Shown here: in pieces, positions 9,707 to 19,118 of the stretch
How the letters are laid out: each line of letters starts with the position of its first letter
Position numbering within the stretch: the first letter of the stretch is position 1
Assembly: GCA_035512595.1 (NCBI GenBank)
Contig: DATKDU010000207.1
Coordinates: forward strand, 1-64,000
DNA length: 64,000 nucleotides
From: DATKDU01 sp035512595
Lineage (GTDB): Bacteria > Planctomycetota > Planctomycetia > Pirellulales > Pirellulaceae
Reading direction: 5' to 3'
Position numbers and translations under genes: made by a program
Notes under the pieces: generated by a model
Database searches by the model: none
What the model saw: the letters and a program-made list of their open reading frames with translations, nothing else
Told to the model about the DNA's origin: nothing

Positions 9707-10111
9707 ATGGAAACGACTCTCATTCGACTCGTCTGGAAACGTGCGGAGTCGTGTTGCGAGTATTGCCGTCTTCCCGCACACCACCACGATCTCCCATCTT
9801 GCATCGATCATATCATCGCACGAAAGCACGACGGTCCGACGGAAGAGGCGAACTTGGCTCTCTCCTGCTATCGATGTAACGCATTCAAGGGAGATAACAT
9901 TTCGGGAATCGACCCCGAGACCGGCAAGTTGACACGACTGTTCCACCCGCGTCGGGACGCCTGGCGTCGCCACTTCAAGTGGGACGGCCCGGTGCTCGTA
10001 GGACGAACTGCCGTAGGACGCACTACGATCAAAGTGTTGAACATCAATTCGCCGCAGCAGCTTGAATTGCGACAAGTCCTACTGCTGGCTGGCGGAATCG
10101 AATTGGCGTGA
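9707..10111 (+). CDS. HNH endonuclease family protein
   Basis: 134 residues. The HNH fold is clear: a zinc knuckle CEYCR, the catalytic CIDHIIARKHDGPTEEANLALSC with the DH pair and Asn, and the second knuckle CYRCNAFKG. Such single-domain nucleases cut or nick DNA and often move as selfish units. It sits between hisD and hisC on the same strand, together with the small gene before it. Neither belongs to histidine synthesis, suggesting later insertion into the his cluster. Confidence 0.88.
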   Translation: METTLIRLVWKRAESCCEYCRLPAHHHDLPSCIDHIIARKHDGPTEEANLALSCYRCNAFKGDNISGIDPETGKLTRLFHPRRDAWRRHFKWDGPVLVGRTAVGRTTIKVLNINSPQQLELRQVLLLAGGIELA

Positions 10112-10142
10112 GTATGCGATTGGCGGCTCCCAAAAACAAACT

Positions 10143-11201
10143 ATGACTTACTTCCGCGACAACATCCGCGCCATGGCCGGCTATGTTCCCGGCGAACAGC
10201 CGCAATCCGGGAAGTTCATCAAGCTGAATACGAACGAGAATCCTTATCCGCCGTCGCCGCAGGTCGCGCGGGCCGTGGCGGAGGTGCTCGAGCGCGGGCT
10301 GCAAAAATATCCCGACCCGCTGGCCGACGCCTTCCGCACCCGGGCCGCCGAGGTGCTCGGCCTGCCGGGCAAGGACGGGATCCTGTGCGGCAACGGCAGC
10401 GACGACATCCTGACGATCTGCACGCGAGCGTTCGTCGGCGAAGGGGACCTGCTGCGATTGCCGTACCCCAGCTACATCCTTTACAAGTCGCTGGCACAGA
10501 TTCAAGGGGCACGGTCTGAGGAAATCCGCTTGGCGGACGATTGGTCGTTGCCGCCGGAGTTTGCCGCATCCGCCGACCGGCTGAAGCTGGCGTTTCTGCC
10601 CAATCCCAACAGTCCAACGGGAACGACGATCGGCCGCGAGGCGATCCTCGCACTGGCCGAGCGGCTGCCGTGCCCGCTGGTCGTGGACGAAGCGTACGTA
10701 GACTTCGCGGATTTCCACTGCGCCGATTTGCCGGCCAAGAATGAAAAGATCCTCGTCAGCCGGTCGCTCTCCAAGTCGTTTGGCCTGGCCGGCCTGCGGT
10801 TCGGGTTCCTGATCGGCCAGCCGCAGATCATCGAGCAGCTCATCAAGGTCAAGGACTCGTACAATTGCGACGCCCTGTCGATTGCCGCCGCGACGGCCGC
10901 CATCGACGACCAGGCCTGGCTCGCGGAGAATCGGGCCAAGATCGTCGCCACGCGCCAGCAACTGACCGACGGGCTGACGCAGCTCGGCATGACCGTCATT
11001 CCCAGCCAGGCGAACTTCGTCTGGTGCACCCATCCGTCACAGCCGGCAAAACCGATCTACGAGCGGCTCAAAGCAGAGCGCATACTTGTGCGGTACATGA
11101 ACTACGCGAACTGGGGAGACGGCCTGCGAATCAGCGTGGGGACGGACGGGGAGATTGAGGCGCTGCTGGGGATGCTCGCCGCAATGCTCGGGAACAAATG
11201 A
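10143..11201 (+). CDS. hisC: Histidinol-phosphate aminotransferase
   Basis: 352 residues, PLP-dependent class I/II aminotransferase converting imidazole acetol phosphate to histidinol phosphate. Seen are LNTNENPYPPSP, GNGSDD, FLPNPNSPTGT, VVDEAYVDF and the lysine motif SRSLSKSFGLAGLRFGF. The start MTYFRDNIRAM at 10143 fits the family; an in-frame upstream extension does not. The stop TGA (11199-11201) lies in the left arm of the 7-bp repeat that separates it from hisB. Confidence 0.95.
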   Translation: MTYFRDNIRAMAGYVPGEQPQSGKFIKLNTNENPYPPSPQVARAVAEVLERGLQKYPDPLADAFRTRAAEVLGLPGKDGILCGNGSDDILTICTRAFVGEGDLLRLPYPSYILYKSLAQIQGARSEEIRLADDWSLPPEFAASADRLKLAFLPNPNSPTGTTIGREAILALAERLPCPLVVDEAYVDFADFHCADLPAKNEKILVSRSLSKSFGLAGLRFGFLIGQPQIIEQLIKVKDSYNCDALSIAAATAAIDDQAWLAENRAKIVATRQQLTDGLTQLGMTVIPSQANFVWCTHPSQPAKPIYERLKAERILVRYMNYANWGDGLRISVGTDGEIEALLGMLAAMLGNK

Positions 11202-11277
11202 CCAATGACCAAGCACCAATGACCAATGCACCTTGACCAGAAACATTGGTCATTGGGACTTGGTCATTGGTCATTTA
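11196..11277. repeat. Facing 7-bp-period arms between hisC and hisB
   Basis: The left arm, 11196-11229, is made of TGACCAA/AGCACCAA heptamers. The right arm, 11243-11277, is made of TTGGTCA-type heptamers. They would form a hairpin in the hisC-hisB transcript. It is the same element as at 1086-1171. It provides the hisC stop codon and could attenuate hisB expression. Confidence 0.85.
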
Positions 11278-11288
11278 GGAATTTCGCA

Positions 11289-11876
11289 ATGCCCCGCACC
11301 GCCACCATCGACCGCCAAACCCGCGAAACCCAAATCCGCCTGGAGCTGAACCTCGACGGCTCCGGCCAGGGTTCGTGGAACACGGGAGTCGGCTTCTTCG
11401 ACCACATGCTCGAGCTCTTCACCCGGCACGGGGCCTTCGATCTGAACGTCGAGGCCAAGGGGGACCTGCACGTCGATCAGCATCACACGGTCGAAGACGT
11501 CGGCATTTGCCTGGGTCAGGCGATCCGGCAGGCGCTGGGCGACAAGCAAGGAATCCGCCGCTACGGCCACTTCACCCTGCCGATGGAAGAGACGCTCTGC
11601 ACGACGGCATTCGACCTTTCCGGCCGCTACTACCTCGTCTTCCAGGCGCAGTTTCCCAGCGCCAGAATCGGCCAGTTCGACACCGAGCTGGTCGAGGACT
11701 TCTGGCAAGCCGTCGCCGCCAACGCGCTGGCGAACCTGCACATCCTCGTCCCCTACGGCCGCAATAGCCACCACATCAGCGAGGCGATCTTCAAATGCGC
11801 CGCGCGGGCGCTGCGGATGGCCGTGGAAGCCGACCCTCGCATGACCGGAGTGCCGAGCACGAAGGGGACGCTCTGA
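11289..11876 (+). CDS. hisB: Imidazoleglycerol-phosphate dehydratase
   Basis: 195 residues, the usual size of monofunctional HisB, dehydrating imidazole glycerol phosphate to imidazole acetol phosphate. Metal-binding signatures are visible: [39 protein letters not shown] and [12 protein letters not shown]. The start is MPRTATIDR at 11289; upstream in-frame codons are repeat-derived. The product goes to HisC, encoded immediately upstream, whose product is used by HisD. Confidence 0.95.
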   Translation: MPRTATIDRQTRETQIRLELNLDGSGQGSWNTGVGFFDHMLELFTRHGAFDLNVEAKGDLHVDQHHTVEDVGICLGQAIRQALGDKQGIRRYGHFTLPMEETLCTTAFDLSGRYYLVFQAQFPSARIGQFDTELVEDFWQAVAANALANLHILVPYGRNSHHISEAIFKCAARALRMAVEADPRMTGVPSTKGTL

Positions 11877-11944
11877 TTGCGGATTGCGTGCTACCGGCCG
11901 CTGCGGCATTCCTTCAGCGCTCCTGTTAGAAACTCCAGCAGTGT

Positions 11945-12937
11945 TCACGCTTTGGCCGCCATCTTGCTGATCCGCAATTGCCGGTCGTAGTGCGCCGTCG
12001 CGATCTGCATCGAGTCGGGCGACAGGTCCATGTCGCGAAACAGGCTCGGCAATTCGAACCGGTGGAACTCTTTGTTTGAGTCGGGCTTCCAGAAGAGCAG
12101 GTGCTTGCCCGCCGAGCCGCCGCAGCCGCCGACGAGCGTCCCGTCGGGCAGATAGACGACCCGCCAGATCGGGCCTTTGAGCCCCTCGGCAATGTGCTGC
12201 TGGGCGACTTTTTGCGATTCCCACTTAAACAGCAGCACCAGCGGCTCGAGGACCGCGCCGAGCGGGTTGGACGCTTTGTGCAGGCCGCCGCAGGCCAGGT
12301 ATTTGCCGTCGGGGCTGAGGGCCATGCTCCGCACGCCGCCGAAATCGACCTGCTGTCCGCCGTTGTAGGAGTGCAGCATCTTGGCGTCGAACGAGCGGGC
12401 CAGCGTCCCGGCCGGCACGTCCCACTGCTTCACATTGCCGCGGAGATCGCCCGAGAGCAGAAACTGGCCCCCCGGATGCCACAGCAGGCTGTAAACCGGC
12501 ACTTCGTGACCGGAAAACTCCTTGACCTTCGCACCGTCGGCCGCATTCCAAATCCGGACGATGCGGTCATTGCCGCCGGTGGCGATCTGTGTTCCGTCGG
12601 GGCTGACCGCCAGGCAGCGGACCCAGCCTTGATGGGCGTCGATGGTGCGGGCCGGCTTGGGATCGTCGGCCGCCACCGGCCAGGAAATGAGCTTCCCTTC
12701 ACTGCCGCCGGAGTAGAGCGTTTCGCCGTCCTTGGAGAAACCGAGGCACCAGACCCAGCTTTCGTGACCGGAAAGAACGATCTTTTTGCCGTCGGCGAGG
12801 GTCCAGCGCTCGATCTTGTTGTCTTCGGAGGAGGAGAAAACGAACCGCGACTGCGGCTCGAAACGGCAGGCGATCAGCGGGCTCTCGTGCTGCCACTGCG
12901 TGGCCAGGTGGGTCTGCGTCGGTTGGGGCGTGTTCAT
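11945..12937 (-). CDS. WD40-repeat protein
   Basis: 330 residues with about six or seven WD40 blades. GH-(x)-W...D..I..W patterns are visible, e.g. LSGHESWVWCLGFSKDGETLYSGG and AHQGWVRCLAVSPDG then IVRIWNAADG. No signal peptide (begins MNTPQPTQTHLATQW), so a cytoplasmic propeller. WD40 proteins act as interaction platforms; the partner is not evident. Convergent with hisB. Confidence 0.88.
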   Translation of the reverse strand: MNTPQPTQTHLATQWQHESPLIACRFEPQSRFVFSSSEDNKIERWTLADGKKIVLSGHESWVWCLGFSKDGETLYSGGSEGKLISWPVAADDPKPARTIDAHQGWVRCLAVSPDGTQIATGGNDRIVRIWNAADGAKVKEFSGHEVPVYSLLWHPGGQFLLSGDLRGNVKQWDVPAGTLARSFDAKMLHSYNGGQQVDFGGVRSMALSPDGKYLACGGLHKASNPLGAVLEPLVLLFKWESQKVAQQHIAEGLKGPIWRVVYLPDGTLVGGCGGSAGKHLLFWKPDSNKEFHRFELPSLFRDMDLSPDSMQIATAHYDRQLRISKMAAKA

Positions 12938-13009
12938 AAACGGCGAGAGGTTGCGGCACGGCGCTGGGGTGGGAAGAAAGGCGCCGCACCTGGTGGGTTG
13001 TATGCTTGT

Positions 13010-13105
13010 AACCCGACGCGTAAGCGAGGGAATTGGCCCTGGTCACGCGGCCCTCGCTGACGCTTGCGGTTAGTAGCGGCCCTCGCTGACGCTTCGGGTT
13101 ACTAT
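13010..13105. repeat. Repeat of the CCCTCGCTGACGCTT type
   Basis: Several copies and inverted copies of AACCCG(A)CGC-like and GGCCCTCGCTGACGCTT units. In translation they give the NPKRQRG and SVSEG strings that I associate with planctomycete intergenic repeats. It lies between the WD40 and DinB genes and abuts the end of the latter. Confidence 0.7.
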
Positions 13106-13116
13106 GAGAGACCACC

Positions 13117-13617
13117 TTACCTTACCGGCGGCTTTCCCAGCAAGCGACGAATCAGGCCGATCTGCCCGGCGTGCAGAAATTCGTGGTGCGAGCACATCAG
13201 CAAGGCCCCGAGCTTGTTCGGAAATCCTTCGACGTAGGGCATGTCCACCGGCTCGCTCAGGGCAGCCTCGCTGACTTGCGGCAGCTCGATCATCACCTGC
13301 TGGTAAACGCGGTCGAACGTGCCGCGAATCTCCGCCGGCGGCGGATACTTGCTCGCGTCCGCATCGGGAGTCGAGCCCTTGCTGAACAGCTTGCGGAACG
13401 AGCTGCTCATCAGCTCCGCGTCGATTTCCTGCCGGCCGCGGATGCGAAACAAACAGAGCCCGTACTGGGCCATCGCCACGTGCCCCACCTGCCACGCCAG
13501 GTGGGTCGGCAATTGCGGCGGCATGGCGAACCAGTCGCGGTCCTCGATGCCCTCCAGGAGGGACGAGGTGTAGGTGCGGGCGAACTGGATTTGGCGGATA
13601 GCGAGTGCGAGGCTCAT
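13117..13617 (-). CDS. DinB-superfamily protein
   Basis: 166 residues with the four-helix DinB/YfiT layout. An early His (THLAWQVGHVAMAQ) and a late HHEFLHAGQIGLIRRLLG helix supply the usual metal-binding histidines. Members are thiol S-transferase-like metalloproteins or of unknown role. The start overlaps the DUF4058 gene stop by 4 bp, so the pair is co-translated. Confidence 0.85.
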   Translation of the reverse strand: MSLALAIRQIQFARTYTSSLLEGIEDRDWFAMPPQLPTHLAWQVGHVAMAQYGLCLFRIRGRQEIDAELMSSSFRKLFSKGSTPDADASKYPPPAEIRGTFDRVYQQVMIELPQVSEAALSEPVDMPYVEGFPNKLGALLMCSHHEFLHAGQIGLIRRLLGKPPVR

Positions 13618-14438
13618 GAACTCTTCGCTTCGCGGAGGAAATTTGCCAGCAGGACCGATTCCTCGTGACGGAGCGAAATCCCGGCGGGCTGGTCATACTC
13701 AAAATCAGCGTAGTATCGGGAGCGCCTTACGATGTCATTGACGATGGACTGCAGATCGATGGTCACGTCTTCGTCCGACGGCAAGAGCGGAATTCGCAGC
13801 TCGGGAAGCGGCAAATGCGAGTACGCCGGCAGGACTTCGCACTCAGGCACTCGCACTTTGCGGGAAACGAGGATGTAGTAGGGGCTTTCGGGCCAGGGTT
13901 CGCGCAGCAGCCGGCGGCGGCCGCCGCGCAGCAGGTCAAGCTCGACGAGATTTGCCGCTCCTTCCAGCAGCCACTCGCGCTTGGCGCTGTAAGCCTTCCA
14001 CCCCTCGCTGCCGAGGCGCTTGTTCGTCGGTGACATGAGTTCCAGGCACGTCACCAGTCCGCGGTTCTTTTCGATTTCGCGTATCTCGAGATACACTTCG
14101 CGCTCCTCGACCTCTGCGATCGAGTGCATCAAGAGGGCGTTGGGATTGACGGCCGCCGCGGAACCTTCCCAAGTCGGGGAGGCCGCCGAGGAACGCGTGA
14201 GTTGCACCCGCACATCGGGCTCCACGTACTTCACCGGTCGATCGGGGTCGGCAGGGTCGATCCAGTCGATGTACGTCCGCTCGTCGAGGCGAATGGCGTA
14301 CCGCGGCGGCAACAGACCGGCCAGCGTCCGCTCCAAGTCCCCGATCAGCTTGTCGTGAAAGTCCCGCCACAGACCACGGGCCTCGATAAACGGGTCCATG
14401 CCGGGAAACGGAGAGCGGGTCATGCGGATTCGTCCCAT
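13614..14438 (-). CDS. DUF4058 family protein
   Basis: 274 residues, recognisable from the N-terminal PFPGMDPFIE...LWRDFHDKLI and the PRYAIRLDERTYI and VKYVEPDV segments. DUF4058 proteins are common in planctomycetes and cyanobacteria, often in many copies, with no established function. There is a possible restriction-endonuclease-like core (VEEREVYLEIREIEKNRGLVTCLELMSPTNK), which is my inference. ATG at 14423 is an alternative start. Confidence 0.85.
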   Translation of the reverse strand: MGRIRMTRSPFPGMDPFIEARGLWRDFHDKLIGDLERTLAGLLPPRYAIRLDERTYIDWIDPADPDRPVKYVEPDVRVQLTRSSAASPTWEGSAAAVNPNALLMHSIAEVEEREVYLEIREIEKNRGLVTCLELMSPTNKRLGSEGWKAYSAKREWLLEGAANLVELDLLRGGRRRLLREPWPESPYYILVSRKVRVPECEVLPAYSHLPLPELRIPLLPSDEDVTIDLQSIVNDIVRRSRYYADFEYDQPAGISLRHEESVLLANFLREAKSS

Positions 14439-14507
14439 CGCGGTGCCTGTGACGTGCTCTCCATCTTAGCGTCCAGCCGACTCTCCGGCCAATGCACGCG
14501 GCTGAAG

Positions 14508-14687
14508 CTACGCCTCCTTCGCCTCGCGCCGCAGCGACTCCTTCAGCCGGTCGCGCATCCACTGCGAAAGGCTCAGGCCGCAGCGCTCGGCGCATTTCTG
14601 GAACTCGATCCGCTCCGACTCGGAAAGCGTCACCGCCACCGTGCAAAGCGGCTCGTCATCGGGCGGTTTTGCAGCAGGTGCTTCCAT
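14508..14687 (-). CDS. Small ribbon-helix-helix-like protein
   Basis: 59 residues. After a Pro-rich start the sequence CTVAVTLSESERIEFQKCAERCGLSLSQWMRDRL has the strand-helix-turn-helix spacing of ribbon-helix-helix DNA-binding or antitoxin proteins. No toxin gene is beside it. The ATG at 14687 follows a longer frame start at 14753 that would overlap the divergent hydrolase start. Confidence 0.6.
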   Translation of the reverse strand: MEAPAAKPPDDEPLCTVAVTLSESERIEFQKCAERCGLSLSQWMRDRLKESLRREAKEA

Positions 14688-14751
14688 GCGGGTATTGTTG
14701 CCCGCCAGGCTTGCCCGGCAAGCGTGCCTCAGGCGTATCATGGAAGTCGCC

Positions 14752-15738
<987 letters not shown>

Positions 15739-15739
15739 A

Positions 15740-15934
15740 GCCCTGACCTTCGAGGCCGAATTGGAGTGCGTCGTCGAAGAGAAGTTTGACGTCGTCGGGC
15801 GGTTTCGCCTTGGCGGGGTCGAGCGAATCCGCCGCCGAGACACCTGCTGCCCGAGCAAGGAAGAGAGACAGGAAGATGGGGGGACAGGAAAATGGGAGGA
15901 AGGGAGGAAAAGGGAAGCGCCATTTCTTCTTCAT
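15740..15934 (-). pseudogene. Truncated duplicate of the SGNH hydrolase 5' end
   Basis: On the minus strand the frame encodes a signal peptide and about 40 more residues (CPPIFLSLFL, then DSLDPAKAKPPDDVKLLFDDALQFGLEGQG). These match the neighbouring SGNH protein (DSLDPAKAKPSDDGKLLFYDALELGLEGQG), then similarity stops at about 15740. The homology also extends upstream of the start, so roughly 15740-16015 corresponds to roughly 16998-17262. It is a partial tandem duplicate lacking the whole catalytic domain. Confidence 0.8.
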
Positions 15935-15975
15935 TTTCCTGTCGTTGATTTTCCTGTCTTCATTCCTGTCGCCGG
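15880..15975. repeat. ACAGGAAAATGGG / TTTTCCTGTC facing repeats, copy 1
   Basis: GACAGGAAGATGGGG and GACAGGAAAATGGG at about 15868-15897 face CATTTTCCTGTC and ATTTTCCTGTC copies up to about 15975. The paralogous copy is at 17110-17228. The left arms encode the CPPIFLSLFL part of the signal peptide in each copy. Confidence 0.75.
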
Positions 15976-16024
15976 GCGTATACCGGTGGGTCGGCGCGTC
16001 GCTACTGCTCCGCTGGACGCCACC

Positions 16025-17191
16025 CTACGGCAGGATCGGCTGTAGCACCTTCATGAACGCCTCGGCTTGCCGGTAAAAGCCCAGGTCGGTCGGGTGCGAG
16101 CTATCGACGGTTCCCTCGCTGTCGTCGCCGATCATGCCGGCGCCTTCGATGTAATAGAGGTTCTTGTCGCCGGCGGCTTTCAGTTCGCCATAAGCTTTCT
16201 TGAGTGCCGCCTGGTTGGTTTCGTTGCGCTCGCGTTTTCCGGGCAGCAGGAAGCCGTCGGTGTAGTTGCGGTCCTCGACCAGGACGATCGGCGTCTCGGG
16301 CCGCTTTTCGCGGAGGATTTTCACCAGCGGCACGGTTCGCTCGGCGACCTGGTCGGCGGCCAGGTTGGGGAGGCAATCGATGACGAAGGCGGACGCATCA
16401 ATCTCGGCTAGAAGCTCGGCCACTTCCTTTTCCATTCGGCCGTTGCCGGAAAAACCCAGGTTGATCACCGGCCGGTCGAGCCAGCGGCCGAGGATCGCCG
16501 TGTGAACCATGCCGGGGCGCGAGGCACAGCCGCCTTGCGTGATCGACGTGCCGTAGAAGACGATCGGTTTGGCGTGCGCGGCGTCTCGCGGCGGCGCATT
16601 CTCGAGCGCACTCTCCTTGGGAATGCCGATCTCCAGCGATTCGGTGCCGTTGTAGAGGGGGAGGTAGAGTAGAAATTCGTGCTTGCCAGCGGGAATGCCG
16701 CTGACCAGTGCGACGGACGAGGTCTTGGCGGTCGGCGACTTGTTCGCCAGCCAGCGGGGTTTGCCATCCGGCAGCTTCACGTACAAGTCCAAGCCGCTGA
16801 CGCCCGTGCTCGGCATGTGCGGCATATCGAGCCGGTCGGAGGTGAGGGTCCAGCGGGCGTGGATCGTGGTCGCATCGGTCACGAACCGCACGGCCAGCCC
16901 GGCGCTGTGGCGGCTCAGTCCCCACACTTCGGGCCGCACCTTTCCTTCGGCCCTTGCTGGCAGGCGGTCGTACGACGCTTTGACGTCGGCAAAGCCTTGC
17001 CCTTCAAGGCCGAGCTCGAGGGCGTCGTAAAACAGCAGCTTGCCATCGTCGGACGGTTTGGCTTTGGCCGGGTCGAGGGAGTCACCAGACCAACCCGTTG
17101 TGGCCAAGGTGAGGAAGAGAGACAGGAAAATGGGGGGACAGGAAAATGGGAGCAAGAAACGGAACGTAGGCCTCAAGTTCCTTTTCATCAT
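16025..17191 (-). CDS. Secreted SGNH/GDSL-type hydrolase
   Basis: 388 residues. An N-terminal signal peptide (core LPFSCPPIFLSLFLTLA) is followed by a beta-sandwich domain (residues about 50-190) and an SGNH catalytic domain. The catalytic domain shows FYGTSITQGG (nucleophile Ser), GFSGNGRME (Gly and Asn oxyanion blocks) and DSSHPTDLG (catalytic Asp and His). This two-domain form is typical of planctomycete and Bacteroidetes carbohydrate esterases; the substrate is unknown. Start is ATG 17191 or 17188. A truncated copy of its 5' end lies immediately downstream. Confidence 0.88.
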   Translation of the reverse strand: MMKRNLRPTFRFLLPFSCPPIFLSLFLTLATTGWSGDSLDPAKAKPSDDGKLLFYDALELGLEGQGFADVKASYDRLPARAEGKVRPEVWGLSRHSAGLAVRFVTDATTIHARWTLTSDRLDMPHMPSTGVSGLDLYVKLPDGKPRWLANKSPTAKTSSVALVSGIPAGKHEFLLYLPLYNGTESLEIGIPKESALENAPPRDAAHAKPIVFYGTSITQGGCASRPGMVHTAILGRWLDRPVINLGFSGNGRMEKEVAELLAEIDASAFVIDCLPNLAADQVAERTVPLVKILREKRPETPIVLVEDRNYTDGFLLPGKRERNETNQAALKKAYGELKAAGDKNLYYIEGAGMIGDDSEGTVDSSHPTDLGFYRQAEAFMKVLQPILP

Positions 17192-17287
17192 CTTCCTGTC
17201 CTTTATTTTCCTGTCTTGATTCCTGTCGGCTGCCGTATTCCGGTGGGTCGGCGCGTCGCTACACCGCTTGACGCCAACGTACATTTT

Positions 17288-17476
17288 CTATCGCCGGAAG
17301 ATCGCACCAATCAGCACAAGTCCCGCAATACCCACTCCAAAGAAGCCAAGCACTGCCCATGTTGGTATCCTCCCATTCGAGCGTAATCCCGGCGGAAAGA
17401 AATACAAACCTGCCATAAGGCTGAGGGACCATGCTGCAACGGCCCATGTCACGGGTTCAAATAGAAAGTCCCACAT
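17288..17476 (-). CDS. Small two-helix membrane protein
   Basis: 62 residues with two hydrophobic segments (WAVAAWSLSLMAGLYFF and WAVLGFFGVGIAGLVLIGAIF) joined by a short RSNGR loop and ending in RR. Its ATG overlaps the stop of the DUF1080 gene as TGATG at 17474-17478, so it is probably translationally coupled. Function unknown. Confidence 0.65.
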   Translation of the reverse strand: MWDFLFEPVTWAVAAWSLSLMAGLYFFPPGLRSNGRIPTWAVLGFFGVGIAGLVLIGAIFRR

Positions 17477-18852
17477 CACAGGTCTTTGACGAAAACATTC
17501 GCAAACTCAATCGGCGTGCCGTGGTGCTGGAGGCCGATCGGGCCGCGGGAGGGAATGCCCTGGAGCTGGGCGTTGTCGATGACCGTTTCGCCGTTGAGGA
17601 CGACGGTGAGCCGGTCCCCCTGGAGCGTGATGTGAAAGCGGTTCCATTGTCCGGCCGGCTTGTCGGCTCGCTTTTTGGGAACGCACGCGGCGCGGACTTC
17701 GGCCGGCAACGCCTTGTTCTTGCGGAAGGCGACGATCTCCCCCGAGCCGCTGGGATAGCAGGAGATGTTCGCCTGCGCGTCCTCGCTGCCGCGGAGCAGG
17801 ATGCCGCTGTTGCCGTAATCGTCCACTTCCACCAACTTCGGCGTGCCGTCGGCATTGACGGCCTCGTCGCCGCTGGGCAAGACAACCGGATACGACTTCT
17901 TCTCGGGCTTACCGACCAGCCGCCAATCGACGATCATTTCGAAGTCGCCGTATTCCTTGGCGGTCCAGAGGTGCTTGTCGTTGGCCTGGGCCGCTTCGCT
18001 TTTCCCGTCATATTTGAGAACCCAGTCGCTCGGCTGCCAGTGCCCTTCGCTCCCTTTGCCGACTTTCCAGCCATCCAGATCGACCCCCGTATAGAGCGTG
18101 ACGAACTCCTCGGCGACGCGGCCGGTCTCTTCTGCTGACGGATTGGTGCTCGGCAGTTCCTTGATCTTGATGTTCCGGAAGTGGCACTCGGAACCTTCCG
18201 ACTCCAGGGAGATGTAACCCTTGCGCGGGCTGCACAGCGAGCCGCCGGAGACTTCCTTGCCGTTGACGGAGAGCTTGATCACGCCGTCATTACAGACGAC
18301 GCGGTAGTGATTCCACTCGCCGAAGGGCTTCGCCCTGAACTCGCTCGGCAGGCAGCGCTGCGAGCCGCTGGGATGCGGCCGGTCGGGCTTCATCGTCGCA
18401 CCATGAATCGGAAACACGTCGCCGTGCCCTGTGAATCCCTCCTGCTTCTTGCCCGTCTTCCTTTCCCGCTCGGCGACGTACTCATGATCGAGGATCTGCA
18501 CCTCAATGCCGCGGGTGAAGGGGGTTCCCTGGGCGATCATCGGATCCCCCCAGATGAACAGCCCCGCGTTGCCGGCCGGATGGATGTGCTTCCACTCCAG
18601 CTCGATGACAAAATTCTCGTACTGCTTCTCGGTGCGCATCACGCCGGTCGGTATGCCCGTGCTGACGATGATCCCGTCCTTCACCGTGAACGTCCCCGGC
18701 GCGACGTTGACCGGCACCCAGCCCGACAAATCCCGCCCGTTGAACAGCGGCACAAATCCCTCGGCATCGGGTTTGGTCTCGTCGGCGAAGCACAGTCCAA
18801 CGCAAAGAATCACGGAGGTCAGAGACGCGGTGATGGCAGTAGTTTTGGTCAT
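17476..18852 (-). CDS. Secreted protein with two DUF1080 (3-keto-disaccharide hydrolase-like) domains
   Basis: 458 residues. A signal peptide (ITASLTSVILCVGLCFADE) is followed by two laminin-G-like DUF1080 domains. Domain 1 is at residues about 35-235 (FVPLFNGRDLSGW...FVIELEWKH...EVQILDHEY...GEWNHYRVVCNDGVIKLSVNG). Domain 2 is at about 255-458 (FVTLYTGVDLDGW...DFEMIVDWRL...GNSGILLRG...GQWNRFHITLQGDRLTVVLNGETVID). The family includes periplasmic 3-keto-glycoside hydrolases and is heavily expanded in Planctomycetota, where it probably works on glycans. Confidence 0.9.
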   Translation of the reverse strand: MTKTTAITASLTSVILCVGLCFADETKPDAEGFVPLFNGRDLSGWVPVNVAPGTFTVKDGIIVSTGIPTGVMRTEKQYENFVIELEWKHIHPAGNAGLFIWGDPMIAQGTPFTRGIEVQILDHEYVAERERKTGKKQEGFTGHGDVFPIHGATMKPDRPHPSGSQRCLPSEFRAKPFGEWNHYRVVCNDGVIKLSVNGKEVSGGSLCSPRKGYISLESEGSECHFRNIKIKELPSTNPSAEETGRVAEEFVTLYTGVDLDGWKVGKGSEGHWQPSDWVLKYDGKSEAAQANDKHLWTAKEYGDFEMIVDWRLVGKPEKKSYPVVLPSGDEAVNADGTPKLVEVDDYGNSGILLRGSEDAQANISCYPSGSGEIVAFRKNKALPAEVRAACVPKKRADKPAGQWNRFHITLQGDRLTVVLNGETVIDNAQLQGIPSRGPIGLQHHGTPIEFANVFVKDL

Positions 18853-18889
18853 GGCGATTCCGGATCTGTTTTGGGTTCAGGGTTAAATG

Positions 18890-19072
18890 AATCTCCACCG
18901 ACCCTGGTCGGTGGGAATTACGACTGACAAGCTAGACCGAAACACCGGCACTCACTCCCCTTCCCGCCGCTTCGCGGCGGGAAGGGGTAAGAAGATAGTT
19001 TCGGGGTAGCTGCGTTCTAGCTGGCCAGTCGGGATACCACCGACCAGGGTCGGTGGCGTAAGGTTGCGTCTT
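18890..19072. repeat. Palindromic repeats in the DUF1080-NHL spacer
   Basis: Two copies of CCACCGACC-(C)TGG-TCGGTGG lie at about 18896-18914 and 19039-19058. Between them is a perfect 14-bp stem with a TTC loop (CCCCTTCCCGCCGC at 18957-18970 and its complement at 18974-18987). The hairpins lack a clear T-tract, so I call them dispersed repeats rather than terminators. Confidence 0.75.
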
Positions 19073-19118
19073 TGATTCAAAGCTTTGGATCTACGGATTC
19101 TCTGAATTCCATATTCAG

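Noticed and set aside
18957..18987. Rho-independent terminator
   Set aside because: The 14-bp stem is perfect but no T-tract follows on either strand and it sits between same-strand genes; treated as a dispersed hairpin repeat.
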